Shown piece by piece: positions 35,983-45,357 of a stretch of DNA of 64,000 bases. Under the pieces are notes generated by a model. That model worked only from the letters and a program-made list of their open reading frames with translations. It was not told where the DNA came from and did no database searches. The stretch comes from Tissierella pigra (GTDB lineage: Bacteria; Bacillota; Clostridia; Tissierellales; Tissierellaceae): positions 61,193 to 125,192 of the forward strand of contig NZ_VUNQ01000004.1 in the NCBI RefSeq assembly GCF_009695605.1, read 5' to 3'. A program made the translations under genes and the position numbers. Within the stretch, counting starts at the first letter, position 1. Each line of letters starts with the position of its first letter.

Positions 35983-37080
35983 AACTAAATCCTTTAATCT
36001 ATAGCTGCCAGCCGTAAATAATGCTAGAATTATCAATAATACTATAAATACATTTGGAAACAATATGGATTTTTCTAAGCTATCAAATATCCAATATTGT
36101 GGAGTAAATTTACCTAGATTTATTATAAACTTAGGAAGGTTTTGATACATTCCTCCTTGTGCAAACATTGCTAAAAGTAATGTCAATATAGAAAATAAAG
36201 ATGTAACTAAAGAAGCAGAATGTTCATTTTTAAATAATCTAGTCATAGCCAAGGACAAAGTAATGGAAAAAAGACTTGCCAAAACAATATTTATGGTGAT
36301 AATAGGAAAATTAACTATACTATATCCAGTGAATTTTGTACCTATTAATGCAATTAATATATTTCCTATGACTTGGAAGAACAATAGGGATAGACCTAGG
36401 CTTCCTAAAATCACACCACTCTTATTTGGAGTAGTAATGGCTCTTGATATAATATTTTTTTTTCTAAAATCCATTAATTCTGTAACAATAGAAGATGAAC
36501 CTAGAATTATGAAATATATCAGCATCATAGTTACTAAATTCATATCTCCAGTAACTGCTTTTTTATTTTTTTCAAGTATAGTCTTAGTTTGGGAAATATA
36601 TAAGTCCTCTTTATCTGAGATTATACCTTTATCCAGAAGTAGTTTTTCTTTGATAAATTCATTTATCTTATTATTTATTTCCATTTCCAGTGGAATTGTT
36701 ATATTTCCTTCTTCCCTTTTATAAGATTCTATAATTGGCTTTTCATAATTATTTATTTTTTTACTAAAATCAGCAGGAATATTATATACTACAGCAACCT
36801 CATTGTTTTCAAGTAATTCCAAGGCTTTTTCTTTTTCATGTTGAAAAATCCATTGAGATTTAGAAGGAGAATCATATATTGTTTCCCATAAACTGCCTCG
36901 ATCTTCAATATTATAAGCCACATTAACATTTGACATTCCACTAAATGTATTTGTATCTCCACTTTCTAGGAAATGAACAAAGAATATTACTGCAATAGGT
37001 GTTACAAGCATAATACCAACTTTAGCAGGGTCTTTAAGCATCCTCTTTATATTTACAACAATCAACTGAATTAGATTCAT
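35974..37080 (-). CDS. ABC-2-type permease (second of two)
   Basis: A 368-residue membrane protein of the ABC-2 exporter class. One helix near the N-terminus (VGIMLVTPIAVIFFVHFL), a large extracytoplasmic region (about 40-185) and five helices in the C-terminal half (starting LVTMMLIYFIILGSSSIVTELMDFRKK) are seen. It overlaps the preceding permease gene by 4 bases, so the two probably form a heterodimeric channel with the ATPase encoded at 38266. Last gene of the five-gene regulator-exporter operon; the cargo may be a drug, peptide or lipid. Confidence 0.88.
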   Translation of the reverse strand: MNLIQLIVVNIKRMLKDPAKVGIMLVTPIAVIFFVHFLESGDTNTFSGMSNVNVAYNIEDRGSLWETIYDSPSKSQWIFQHEKEKALELLENNEVAVVYNIPADFSKKINNYEKPIIESYKREEGNITIPLEMEINNKINEFIKEKLLLDKGIISDKEDLYISQTKTILEKNKKAVTGDMNLVTMMLIYFIILGSSSIVTELMDFRKKNIISRAITTPNKSGVILGSLGLSLLFFQVIGNILIALIGTKFTGYSIVNFPIITINIVLASLFSITLSLAMTRLFKNEHSASLVTSLFSILTLLLAMFAQGGMYQNLPKFIINLGKFTPQYWIFDSLEKSILFPNVFIVLLIILALFTAGSYRLKDLVKK

Positions 37081-38255
37081 CTATTTACACCCCATTTCAT
37101 TTGTATTAATAAAAGATTGACTAAATAAAGTATCATAGATATTCCTAGCATAATGAACAAATAATTATATATGGAAGAAAGATTATTATTTATTATATAA
37201 TTTCTATAACTGTTTACAATAACAGCATCTGGTTTAAATTTAGCAAAAAAGCTAAAGATTGGGCTACTGTTCCATTTATCTAAAGGACCTATCATTCCAC
37301 CAAAGATCATTTGAACTACTAAGAAGACTTGTAAAATAGGAATACCATATTTTTTCTTGAATAATGTGGAAATGAGACTACCTATGATTGTTATCATAAG
37401 ACTTTGTACAAGGACAATTAAAAGCAAAATAGGTAATGATCCTTGAAAAGATAATCTACTAAGTCTAAAAGCTCCCACATAAATTAAATTAGCCACTATT
37501 ATAGTTAGATAATTTGACATAAAACCATAATTAAAATATTGTATTCTTGTCATAGATGTAGACATTATCCTACTATATAGACCGTTTTCTTTTTCTAAGG
37601 AATCTGATGCAATAACTGCCATTAAAAATACAATAAAAGAAAAATTTAAAAAGGTAATAGAATAGTATTCAAAGGAACTTAAACTTTTTCTTACTTCATA
37701 AATATTGTTTTCTATTGAATTTGTACTGTATATATTATTTAATATATGATTTATTTCCATCATTAAGCTTTCTTTGTTTTCCTCAGATAATGAATTCCCC
37801 TCAAATCCTTTTTCAATGACCAATTTTTGACTGATTTCCAGATTATATTTATCTATTATATTGACTAAGATATTTCCCATAGTAGTAGAAGATTTTTCTT
37901 TTGCTTCTATCTTTATAGATGCTGGATTTTTACCAAGTAAGCTATTTCTATATCCTTCTGGAATTCTAAGGGTATAATCAAATTTATCACTATCTGTTGG
38001 CTCTATAGTAAGAACTTTAGACATTTCCCCACTACTTAAAAAAGATATTAATCCTTTAGACTCCCCAGTATTATCTTCATCTACTATTATAATTGAAAAA
38101 ATAGGGTCATTAATTGCAGGAGTAAACATATCCTTTTGTACATATCCCATTACCAATGCAAGTATTATGGGAAAAATTGCATAGGATAAGACAAATGAAG
38201 GAAATTCTTTTATTAATCCTTTTAATGCAACTTTTAAATAAGCTAATAATTTCAT
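37077..38255 (-). CDS. ABC-2-type permease (first of two)
   Basis: A 392-residue protein with the same layout as its downstream neighbour: an N-terminal helix (FVLSYAIFPIILALVMGYV), an extracytoplasmic domain to about residue 205, and about five C-terminal helices including FLNFSFIVFLMAVIASDSLEKE and a conserved IPILQVFLVVQMIFGGMIGPLDKW. It follows the ATPase gene by 10 bases and overlaps the second permease. NatB/YhaP-like drug or bacteriocin exporters share this arrangement. Confidence 0.88.
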   Translation of the reverse strand: MKLLAYLKVALKGLIKEFPSFVLSYAIFPIILALVMGYVQKDMFTPAINDPIFSIIIVDEDNTGESKGLISFLSSGEMSKVLTIEPTDSDKFDYTLRIPEGYRNSLLGKNPASIKIEAKEKSSTTMGNILVNIIDKYNLEISQKLVIEKGFEGNSLSEENKESLMMEINHILNNIYSTNSIENNIYEVRKSLSSFEYYSITFLNFSFIVFLMAVIASDSLEKENGLYSRIMSTSMTRIQYFNYGFMSNYLTIIVANLIYVGAFRLSRLSFQGSLPILLLIVLVQSLMITIIGSLISTLFKKKYGIPILQVFLVVQMIFGGMIGPLDKWNSSPIFSFFAKFKPDAVIVNSYRNYIINNNLSSIYNYLFIMLGISMILYLVNLLLIQMKWGVNR

Positions 38256-38265
38256 TGTATCACTC

Positions 38266-39204
38266 CTAATCCCGTAAATTCTTTCCTGTAAGGCTTAAAA
38301 ATACTTCTTCTAAATTTGGCTCATCTACATTGATGCTTTTTATTACTGAATTATTTTTCTCAAGGATTTTTAATAATGGCTCTAATTTAAAACTATCTCC
38401 CTTTACCAATAGTTTAATTTCATCATGATATACTTCACAATTTATTATAGAATCTAATAATTCAATACTATTGATTAAATCTCCATTGATATTGTCAGCT
38501 CTTAAATTAACTTTGTTATTATCACTAATCATAGATTTAACTGTTTTTTTATCTCCATAGGCTATTTCTTTACCTTCATCCATTATAAATATATTGTTGC
38601 AAAGATATTCTACTTCTTCCATATAGTGTGAAGTGTAAAGAATAGTGGTATTCTTTTCTCTATTTATAGATTTAATAAATTGAAAAATATGATTTCTTGA
38701 TTGAGGGTCTATACCCACTGTAGGCTCATCGAGAATCAATATTTTTGGTTCGTGCATTATGGCAGCAGCAAGATTAAGTCTTCTTTTCATTCCACCAGAA
38801 AACTTTTTCACTTTATCCTTTCTTTTTTCGCTTAGTCCAGTTATATCTAAGGCATAGCCAATTTTCTCCTTTAAGGCTTTTCCTTTTAATCCATAAAGAC
38901 TGCCAAAAAACTCTAGATTATCATAAGCAGATATGGTTTCCATTAATGCCAATTCCTGAGGAACTAACCCTAAGAATTCCTTTGCCTTTAATGATTCTTT
39001 CTTTATATCGAATCCACCGATTGAAATGTTACCATTGTTGGGATCTAGTAATCCAGTCATGATATTTATCAATGTGGATTTTCCAGCACCATTTGGACCA
39101 ATTAAACCAAATATATCCCCTTCTTCAATGGTAAAAGAGATATTATCAAGTACAATTTTGTCTTCAAACTTTTTACTTATGTTTTTAACTTCTATAATTT
39201 TCAT
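38266..39204 (-). CDS. ABC-2 exporter ATP-binding protein
   Basis: A roughly 312-residue ATPase with Walker A GPNGAGKST, signature FSGGMKRRLNLAAAI, Walker B ILILDEPTVGIDPQSRN and switch His YTSHYMEEVEYLC. The C-terminal 90 residues form the domain typical of drug and antibiotic-resistance exporters (DrrA/CcmA-like). The ATG at 39204 follows GGAGGGATTTAT; the longer frame to 39291 runs into a hairpin and the regulator stop. It drives the two permeases encoded downstream. Confidence 0.93.
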   Translation of the reverse strand: MKIIEVKNISKKFEDKIVLDNISFTIEEGDIFGLIGPNGAGKSTLINIMTGLLDPNNGNISIGGFDIKKESLKAKEFLGLVPQELALMETISAYDNLEFFGSLYGLKGKALKEKIGYALDITGLSEKRKDKVKKFSGGMKRRLNLAAAIMHEPKILILDEPTVGIDPQSRNHIFQFIKSINREKNTTILYTSHYMEEVEYLCNNIFIMDEGKEIAYGDKKTVKSMISDNNKVNLRADNINGDLINSIELLDSIINCEVYHDEIKLLVKGDSFKLEPLLKILEKNNSVIKSINVDEPNLEEVFLSLTGKNLRD

Positions 39205-39290
39205 ATAAATCCCTCCTATATTTTTATTATATGGTAAACTATGGTTAAATTTAATTGCCGTAGGTAATGAAAAAGTAGTGACTTTAGTCA

Positions 39291-39938
39291 CTACTTAGTA
39301 AGATTATTTTTAAAGGCAAAGACTACTATTTGTGTACGATCACGAAGTTTAAGTTTTGATAGAATTGTACTTACGTTGTTTTTAATAGTTCCTTCAGAAA
39401 GAAATAGCCTTTCACCGATTTCTTTATTAGAGAGACCATCGGCAATATATTTTATAATTTCATATTCTTTATGGTTTAAATCATACTCTTCAAGGATATT
39501 ATCTATATTATTTTCTGTTGAACTATGATTAAGAATATCATTTGCGATTTCAGGATGAATTACTATATTACCTTTTATAGCAGCCTTAATTCCTCCATAA
39601 ATCAAATCAGGAGAGCTATCCTTTAAAAGATAGCCAGATGCTCCATTTTTTAAAGCTTCTTGTATGTACTCCATATCTTTAAATGTAGTTAAAATTAAAA
39701 CTTTAGTATTTGGAAATTTCTCTTTGATAATCTTTGTACCAATTACTCCATTACATATAGGCATTCGTACATCCATTAAAACTAAATCAATATCATTGGA
39801 TTCACATATATTCAATGCTTCATATCCATTTTCCCCCATGGAAACAACATCTATATCTTCATAGGTGGAGAGAATGATTTTAAGTCCTTCTTGTATTAAT
39901 TTTTCATCATCAACAATTGCTATTTTAATTTTCTTCAT
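39291..39938 (-). CDS. NarL/LuxR-family response regulator
   Basis: A 215-residue regulator with acidic pair VDDEK, phospho-Asp in LVLMDVRMPICNG and Lys in YLLKDSSPD, followed by a LuxR-type helix-turn-helix (GLSNKEIGERLFLSEGTIKNNVSTIL). The ATG at 39938 has GGAGGT 8 nt upstream; its 5' end overlaps the kinase gene by 14 bases. It probably activates the exporter genes that follow it, as in LiaRS- or YvfTU-type systems. An AGTAGTGACT hairpin at its stop codon may reduce read-through into the transporter genes. Confidence 0.94.
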   Translation of the reverse strand: MKKIKIAIVDDEKLIQEGLKIILSTYEDIDVVSMGENGYEALNICESNDIDLVLMDVRMPICNGVIGTKIIKEKFPNTKVLILTTFKDMEYIQEALKNGASGYLLKDSSPDLIYGGIKAAIKGNIVIHPEIANDILNHSSTENNIDNILEEYDLNHKEYEIIKYIADGLSNKEIGERLFLSEGTIKNNVSTILSKLKLRDRTQIVVFAFKNNLTK

Positions 39939-41091
39939 GATATTTACCTCCATTTACTGCTTTCAAAACTATTCTAAGGAGAAATCCATTATTCTCCCTA
40001 CTTTCATAACTAATGCTTCCCCCAAGTTCATTTACTCTTTCAGATATACTAGTTAGACCTATGCCTCTATTGATTATATTTGTTCCTACTCCATTATCCT
40101 GCAAGGTAAGAATTAAATCATCACCAAAGTGTAGAAAAATATTGATTTTAGTAGCCTTTCCATGTTTGGCAGAATTAGATAAAAACTCCTGTATAGCTCT
40201 ATATAAAACTAAAGAAGTCTCTTCATTAATTTGCCATTTGTTTTTAGAAAATCCAAACTTAACATCTATACCTGTTAATTTGTTAAAATCTTTTATTAGA
40301 TTTTCAATAATTAGTAAGGATTCATATTCTTGAAATTCCTTAGGTTTAAGTTCTCTTAAGGCTTTTCTAATTTCTTCAAGTCCATTTTTAGCAAAGTTTT
40401 TTAAATTTGAAGCCATTAAAGATGCAGCTTCTCCATTACTCTTTCCTATTTTTTCTATGGCACCTAGTTGAATTATTATAGTAGATAGACTATGGCCTAC
40501 ACTATCGTGAATTTCCCTTGAAATCCTATTTCTTTCTTTAAGTATAGATAAATCTCTAATTGAATCTGCATAAATTTCTAACTCTCGGTTTGTTTTAATC
40601 AAATTTTCTTCTGATAGTTTAAGTCTATGGTATAAGTCTTCTAATTTCAACTTATTATTATGTTCTTTTCCGATTATATCTGAAATAAATATTAAGGAAA
40701 CCATAGAGGCTAAGAAGGATAATAATTGTTCTATAGATAAGTCCTTACCAGCATATAAAAGTATAATAATACCTAAAAAGCTGATGATATACCTACTGAA
40801 GTTTTTAATTAAAAATAAGCTGTCTGTTATACCTATAATGAAGTAAGGAAGAAGTAGGCCTTGGCATTTTGTATACAATATATATCCAAATATAAAATCA
40901 AAAAAAATAGATAAAAATACAATAGATGAAATATTACTAAAAAGAAAATAACGTAGTTGATTATTTATAATAAAAATCAAAGTTATTATAATGGAGAAAG
41001 TAGAAAAACTTTGTACTTCTGTAAGGGTAACTCCAAGTATTATTATACATAAGTTTATATATCTTATAATTAAAAGGTTTTTATTTTTCAT
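39925..41091 (-). CDS. Sensor histidine kinase, NarX/DesK type (HisKA_3)
   Basis: A 388-residue kinase with about five or six N-terminal membrane helices (residues 8-140), a coiled coil (around 150-180), phospho-His in SREIHDSVGHSLSTI and an ATPase domain with FLSNSAKHGKAT and DNGVGTNIINRGIGLTSI. It has no large extracellular domain, so sensing probably happens within the membrane, as in DesK. It is the first gene of the operon with the NarL-type regulator and the ABC-2 exporter. Confidence 0.93.
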   Translation of the reverse strand: MKNKNLLIIRYINLCIIILGVTLTEVQSFSTFSIIITLIFIINNQLRYFLFSNISSIVFLSIFFDFIFGYILYTKCQGLLLPYFIIGITDSLFLIKNFSRYIISFLGIIILLYAGKDLSIEQLLSFLASMVSLIFISDIIGKEHNNKLKLEDLYHRLKLSEENLIKTNRELEIYADSIRDLSILKERNRISREIHDSVGHSLSTIIIQLGAIEKIGKSNGEAASLMASNLKNFAKNGLEEIRKALRELKPKEFQEYESLLIIENLIKDFNKLTGIDVKFGFSKNKWQINEETSLVLYRAIQEFLSNSAKHGKATKINIFLHFGDDLILTLQDNGVGTNIINRGIGLTSISERVNELGGSISYESRENNGFLLRIVLKAVNGGKYHEEN

Positions 41092-41298
41092 ATGGTACTC
41101 CCGCTTTTTATTTAAGTTTTATTTACATTATATCATTTAGAAATAAACATGGTTTATAAATAATGTAAAAAACAAAAAACTAATTAGAAAACATAGAAAA
41201 TTCTAAAAAAACTTCCTTAAAGTATTGAGTAAAAGTATAAGGTGTGGTATCATATAATAAATTTAAAATCATATATTAAAATGAAAGGAAGTGGTTCT

Positions 41299-41841
41299 AT
41301 GGAAAACAAACCTATAAGACAATGCAGCTACTGTAAAAAAGAGTTAGACAAGAGAGAATACAAATGTTCATACTGTGGTAAAGACAGCAGAAACTTTTTT
41401 ATGCAGAATAAGGTATTATCGGGAATTATAATAGTTGTAATTATTTTTGTTGTTAGTAGAATGTTTGGCGGTGGTGGTGGCGGAAAAGCAAATGATGATG
41501 TGGTACAAGGAATAAATGATGTAAGTGGTGAAATTGTAATTACAGCAGAGGATTTAGCCAGAGCATTTGAAGAAGATAATGATAAGGCAGAGAGTGATTA
41601 TAAAGGAAAAGTTGTTAGTATAGAAGGTACTATAATGAAAAAGGCAACGGCTATGGGAAAGACATATGTAGCACTTTCTACATATGACGGCGCTGAAGTA
41701 AGAGATGTTAGATGTTTCTTTAAAGAGCAAGAAGAAATAGATAAACTAGCAGATGTAAATGAAGGAGATACCATTATAGTAGAAGGAGAAATAACTCAAA
41801 AGGCAGTATTTATAACAGTAGAAAATTGTAAACTTAAATAA
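41299..41841 (+). CDS. Zinc-ribbon, single-pass membrane protein with OB-fold (tRNA_anti-like) domain
   Basis: A 180-residue protein. The N-terminus has a zinc ribbon of two CxxC pairs (QCSYCKKE and KCSYCGKD), then one membrane helix (VLSGIIIVVIIFVVSRMF), a Gly-rich hinge and an extracytoplasmic domain. The latter, from ITAEDLARAFEEDNDKAESDYKGKVVSIEGTI to TIIVEGEITQKAVFITVENCKL, resembles tRNA_anti-like OB folds found in many secreted bacterial proteins. Role unknown. The ATG at 41299 follows AAAGGAAGTGG. Ended by a long hairpin terminator. Confidence 0.82.
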   Translation: MENKPIRQCSYCKKELDKREYKCSYCGKDSRNFFMQNKVLSGIIIVVIIFVVSRMFGGGGGGKANDDVVQGINDVSGEIVITAEDLARAFEEDNDKAESDYKGKVVSIEGTIMKKATAMGKTYVALSTYDGAEVRDVRCFFKEQEEIDKLADVNEGDTIIVEGEITQKAVFITVENCKLK

Positions 41842-41882
41842 ATTTAAGGGTAAAGATTTGTGCAAATCTTTACCCTTAAATT
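41841..41882. terminator. Bidirectional terminator
   Basis: Perfect 19-bp arms (41841-41859 and 41864-41882) around a 4-base loop separate the zinc-ribbon gene from convergent arginase. Confidence 0.88.
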
Positions 41883-41888
41883 ATTTTA

Positions 41889-42794
41889 TTATTTGTCAAT
41901 GTTTTTAAATATATGTTCAAGAATTTCAATACAGTTTGTAACAGTTCTTTTATCTTCATTGTCAATTACAGGATTTAATTCTACAAAATCCATAGAGGTA
42001 ATAAATTTCTCACTTAAAAGTTGAGTGAATACTTCTTTTCCTTCATCTATGGAAAAACCATTGGGAACAGGCGTACCAGTTCCCGGTACTAAACTGGAAT
42101 CAAGCACATCTATATCAAAACTTAAATGTACTCCGTCTACATTAGATTCTTTTATTTTTTCTATTATTTCTTTTAATACATTTTCTAATCCTCTTTCACC
42201 AACTGTTTCCATAGTATACATATTAAGGTTGAGTTCATTGGCAAGAGCTAATTCTCCAGAGTCAATATCTCTGCATCCTAAAAGGTACACATTTTCAGGT
42301 TTTACTTTTTCACCATTATAGTATATATTTGTAACACTACTATCTCCTACATTCATTGATGCAGCTAAAGGTACACCATGTAAATTTCCTGAAGGAGAAG
42401 TTTCAAAGGTATTTATATCTCCATGGGCATCAACCCAAATTACAGCCATATCTTTAAAAAAATTACTTGCACCTGCAATACTTCCCATACCTAGTGCATG
42501 GTCTCCTCCTATTACAAAAGGAAAACCACTTCCTTTAAGTGAGCAGTATACGTTATTAGCTAAGTTGGTATTGATTTCTATTATTGGATTCAAATATTTC
42601 ATTTTTGGATGATCCCGATACTTTAATTCTTTTGATAGAGTTGGAACATATATATCCCCCATATCAAAAACATTGTGTCCATTTTTTTTAATAATGTCAA
42701 TAATTCCATATTCCCTAAGAATCTTAGGTCCGAAATTTACACCATCTATATCACAACCATAACTTAAAGGTACTCCAATTACATTAATATCCAC
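41889..42794 (-). CDS. rocF: Arginase
   Basis: A 301-residue binuclear manganese hydrolase that splits arginine into ornithine and urea. Metal-binding blocks are GGDHALGMGS, WVDAHGDINTFETSPSGNLHG and SFDIDVLDSSLVPGTGTPVPNG, and the length matches bacterial RocF. The guanidino-binding loop NTFETSPSGN favours arginase over agmatinase. The start ATG follows AAGGAGGTCTTGATAAGTG. It is monocistronic. In an anaerobe it would feed ornithine into fermentation or polyamine routes. Confidence 0.93.
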   Translation of the reverse strand: MDINVIGVPLSYGCDIDGVNFGPKILREYGIIDIIKKNGHNVFDMGDIYVPTLSKELKYRDHPKMKYLNPIIEINTNLANNVYCSLKGSGFPFVIGGDHALGMGSIAGASNFFKDMAVIWVDAHGDINTFETSPSGNLHGVPLAASMNVGDSSVTNIYYNGEKVKPENVYLLGCRDIDSGELALANELNLNMYTMETVGERGLENVLKEIIEKIKESNVDGVHLSFDIDVLDSSLVPGTGTPVPNGFSIDEGKEVFTQLLSEKFITSMDFVELNPVIDNEDKRTVTNCIEILEHIFKNIDK

Positions 42795-42926
42795 TTATCA
42801 AGACCTCCTTAATATATAATCTACTATATTATACCATGTATTAAAGAAGAGTGTTAAAAAAACTAGTTTCTCTAGGAAGAAATTATTATGTTATAATTAA
42901 TATATTAATTATATAGAGGTGACAAG

Positions 42927-43535
42927 ATGGCAAAGTTTTACTATGGAGTAAGAAAAGGAAGATTTCCTGGTATATATGAAACGTGGAAGAAATGTGAGGA
43001 ACAAATAAGAGGATATTCAGGTGCGGAATATAAGAAATTTCCCACATATGAAGAAGCCTTAATGTTTATAGATGGGGGAAATCAGGCTATAGATTTAGTA
43101 GATGAAAAGGATTTGAAAGAAAATGAAGCCATAGCTTATGTAGATGGAAGTTTTGATATTAAAAACTTTACATATAGTTATGGAGTAGTATTTATAGATA
43201 GTAACAGAAAAGAAACATATAGTGGAAGAGATAATAATAAAGAATTGGCAGAAATGAGAAATGTATCAGGAGAAATAAAGGGAGCTATGGTGGCCATGGA
43301 ATTAGCCATAGAAAAAAGAATAAAAACTTTATACCTTCATTTTGATTATACTGGAATAGAACAATGGGCAATAGGCAGCTGGAAAACCAATAAAAATGGA
43401 ACAAAGGCATATAAAGAGTTCTATGATTCTATAAAGGATAAATTAAAAGTAGTGTTTATAAAGGTAAAAGGTCATTCTGGAGTAAAATATAATGAAGAAG
43501 CAGATAAATTAGCAAAAGAAGCTATAATGGAATAA
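42927..43535 (+). CDS. rnhA: Ribonuclease H1 with N-terminal hybrid-binding domain
   Basis: A 202-residue protein. The N-terminal 45 residues (FYYGVRKGRFPGIYETWKKC and FPTYEEALMFI) form the viroplasmin-like RNA-DNA hybrid-binding domain. The RNase H fold follows: Asp in YVDGSFD, Glu in GEIKGAMVAMELA, Asp in HFDYTGIEQW and His/Asp in VKGHSGVKYNEEADKLAKEA. It removes RNA from hybrids. The ATG follows TAGAGGTGACAAG. A long terminator hairpin follows. Confidence 0.94.
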   Translation: MAKFYYGVRKGRFPGIYETWKKCEEQIRGYSGAEYKKFPTYEEALMFIDGGNQAIDLVDEKDLKENEAIAYVDGSFDIKNFTYSYGVVFIDSNRKETYSGRDNNKELAEMRNVSGEIKGAMVAMELAIEKRIKTLYLHFDYTGIEQWAIGSWKTNKNGTKAYKEFYDSIKDKLKVVFIKVKGHSGVKYNEEADKLAKEAIME

Positions 43536-43581
43536 GAATAACTTCGATTTTGGTGCTTTGCACCAAGAATCGGAGTTATTC
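43536..43581. terminator. Bidirectional terminator
   Basis: GAATAACTTCGATTTTGGTG pairs with the mirrored CACCAAGAATCGGAGTTATTC through a stem with one or two mismatches, then CTATTTTTT. It serves rnhA and the convergent dCMP deaminase gene. Confidence 0.8.
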
Positions 43582-44004
43582 TATTTTTTGAAAACTAATA
43601 TTATTTTTATTAAGTAATTCTATGGCATAATCGTCTATTCTGTAATCATTTTTATAATATATACTTTTAATTCCAGATTGGATTAATGCCTTTGTACAAT
43701 TGAGGCAAGGAAAATGAGTTACATAGGCAGTACATCCTTTTACAGAAATTCCTTCCCTAGCACAATATAATAGGGCATTAATTTCAGCATGAATAGTGGC
43801 TATACAATGTCCATCTCTCATGGTATGTCCAACATCATCACAATGAGGATTGCCAGAGACTGAACCATTATATCCGCTAGATACAATTCGATTATCATCA
43901 TTAACTAATAAACAACCTACAAAAGCCCTATTACAAGTAGAACGTGTTGCTACTAATTCTGTGATTTCCATAAAATATTTTTTCCAAGATTTTCTTCTTT
44001 CCAT
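43576..44004 (-). CDS. Deoxycytidylate (dCMP) deaminase, ComEB type
   Basis: A 142-residue zinc deaminase. It has the CDA motif HAEINALLYCA with catalytic Glu and PCLNCTKALI with two zinc Cys. The N-terminal VATRSTCNRAFVGCLLV and NPHCDDVGHTMRDGHC segments, with additional Cys and His that may form a second zinc site, are typical of ComEB-like dCMP deaminases. It supplies dUMP for thymidylate synthesis. Start ATG follows AGGAGGATAGAT. Confidence 0.93.
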   Translation of the reverse strand: MERRKSWKKYFMEITELVATRSTCNRAFVGCLLVNDDNRIVSSGYNGSVSGNPHCDDVGHTMRDGHCIATIHAEINALLYCAREGISVKGCTAYVTHFPCLNCTKALIQSGIKSIYYKNDYRIDDYAIELLNKNNISFQKIE

Positions 44005-44189
44005 ATCTATCCTCCTAAATTTATATGAAATATTATATCATAGAAAACAAGAATAATAACATAAAGTATAGAGGATAATATAAAAGCATAAAGGAGAACT
44101 TTTCTATTCATTATAAAAAAATTATAGGTGAAGTTTTTATATTGTTGGGTATATTTAATATAATTAACAATTAATTACAGGAGGATTAA

Positions 44190-45344
44190 ATGAAAAAAAG
44201 ATTTTATTTACTTATGGCAATAGTAGGTATATTTTTAGGTTTATTTTCTGTTAAAGTTGTAGAAGTTTTAGGAGATAAAAATTATACTATGATTCAAGTA
44301 AGGGAAAATGCAGGAGAGGAAATAATAAAAGAAACACCAATAGATGTAGAAAAAGTAGTGGGTTTTACAGAAGAAACAGAGGAGTTTCAAAACCTTAGTA
44401 TTTCTTTAATAGGGGATATATTAATGGATGGAAGTGTAAAGACATATATAAATAAAAATGGTTTTAATTATCCTTGGGATAATGTACGTGAATATTTTCA
44501 AAATGATGATATAACCATAGGAAATTTGGAAACCAGTATTACCAACAAGGGAACAAAATGGCCTAATAAGCAATTTAACTTTCGTTCTAATCCAAAGAAT
44601 ATAAAAGCCATGGAGGAGGCGGGAGTAGATATAGTGTCACTTTCTAATAATCATTCTTTAGACTATGGTTATGATGGACTTATAGATACATTAAAGCATA
44701 TAGATAACAGCAAAATAAAAAGAGTTGGGGCTGGATATAATAAAAAAGATGCAATTAAAGGTACCATAGTTGAAAGAAATGGAATTACAGTAGGAGTTTT
44801 AGGATTCTCTAGAGTAGTACCTGATGTTAAATGGTATGCATCAGGAAAAAGAGCAGGACTTGTGGGAGCATATGACCCTCATGTACAAGAAGTATTGGAC
44901 AGAGTGAAGGAAATGAAAGAGGAAGTAGATATATTGGTTTTGGCTATTCATTGGGGAGTAGAAAGAAGTGATACTCCTAGAAAGCAAGAGATGGATTTAG
45001 CGAAAAAACTAGTTGATTCTGGAGTGGACATAGTAATGGGTCATCATCCTCATGTTTTACAAGGGATAGAGATTTATAAAGGCAAACCAATATTTTATAG
45101 TTTAGGCAACTTTGTATTTGGAACATCTTCTGAACTTACATCAAATACTATGATTGCACAAGTAAATTTAGTTGAAAAGAATATAGATAATATTAAAATA
45201 ATACCTTGCGAAATAGTACATGGTAGACCTGTACCTTTACATAAGGAGAAAAGAATAGCGAAAATAAACTATTTATATAAAATATCTAAAAACTTTGGAA
45301 CTAATATAGATGAAAATGGGTTAATCAAAATAGTAAAGGAGTAA
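44190..45344 (+). CDS. CapA-family metallophosphatase-fold protein
   Basis: A 384-residue protein anchored by an N-terminal helix (LLMAIVGIFLGLFSVKVV). The CapA domain shows SLIGDILMDGSV, GNLETSITNKG, SLSNNHSLDYG, LAIHWGVE, MGHHPHVLQGIEIYKGKPIFYSLGNFVFG. These metal-binding blocks are shared with poly-gamma-glutamate synthesis protein PgsA/CapA, but no capBC genes are near, so a wall- or lipid-linked hydrolase role is possible. ACAGGAGGATTAA precedes the ATG. The patatin gene begins 14 bases later, giving a two-gene operon. Confidence 0.9.
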   Translation: MKKRFYLLMAIVGIFLGLFSVKVVEVLGDKNYTMIQVRENAGEEIIKETPIDVEKVVGFTEETEEFQNLSISLIGDILMDGSVKTYINKNGFNYPWDNVREYFQNDDITIGNLETSITNKGTKWPNKQFNFRSNPKNIKAMEEAGVDIVSLSNNHSLDYGYDGLIDTLKHIDNSKIKRVGAGYNKKDAIKGTIVERNGITVGVLGFSRVVPDVKWYASGKRAGLVGAYDPHVQEVLDRVKEMKEEVDILVLAIHWGVERSDTPRKQEMDLAKKLVDSGVDIVMGHHPHVLQGIEIYKGKPIFYSLGNFVFGTSSELTSNTMIAQVNLVEKNIDNIKIIPCEIVHGRPVPLHKEKRIAKINYLYKISKNFGTNIDENGLIKIVKE

Positions 45345-45357
45345 GGATGTGTTATAA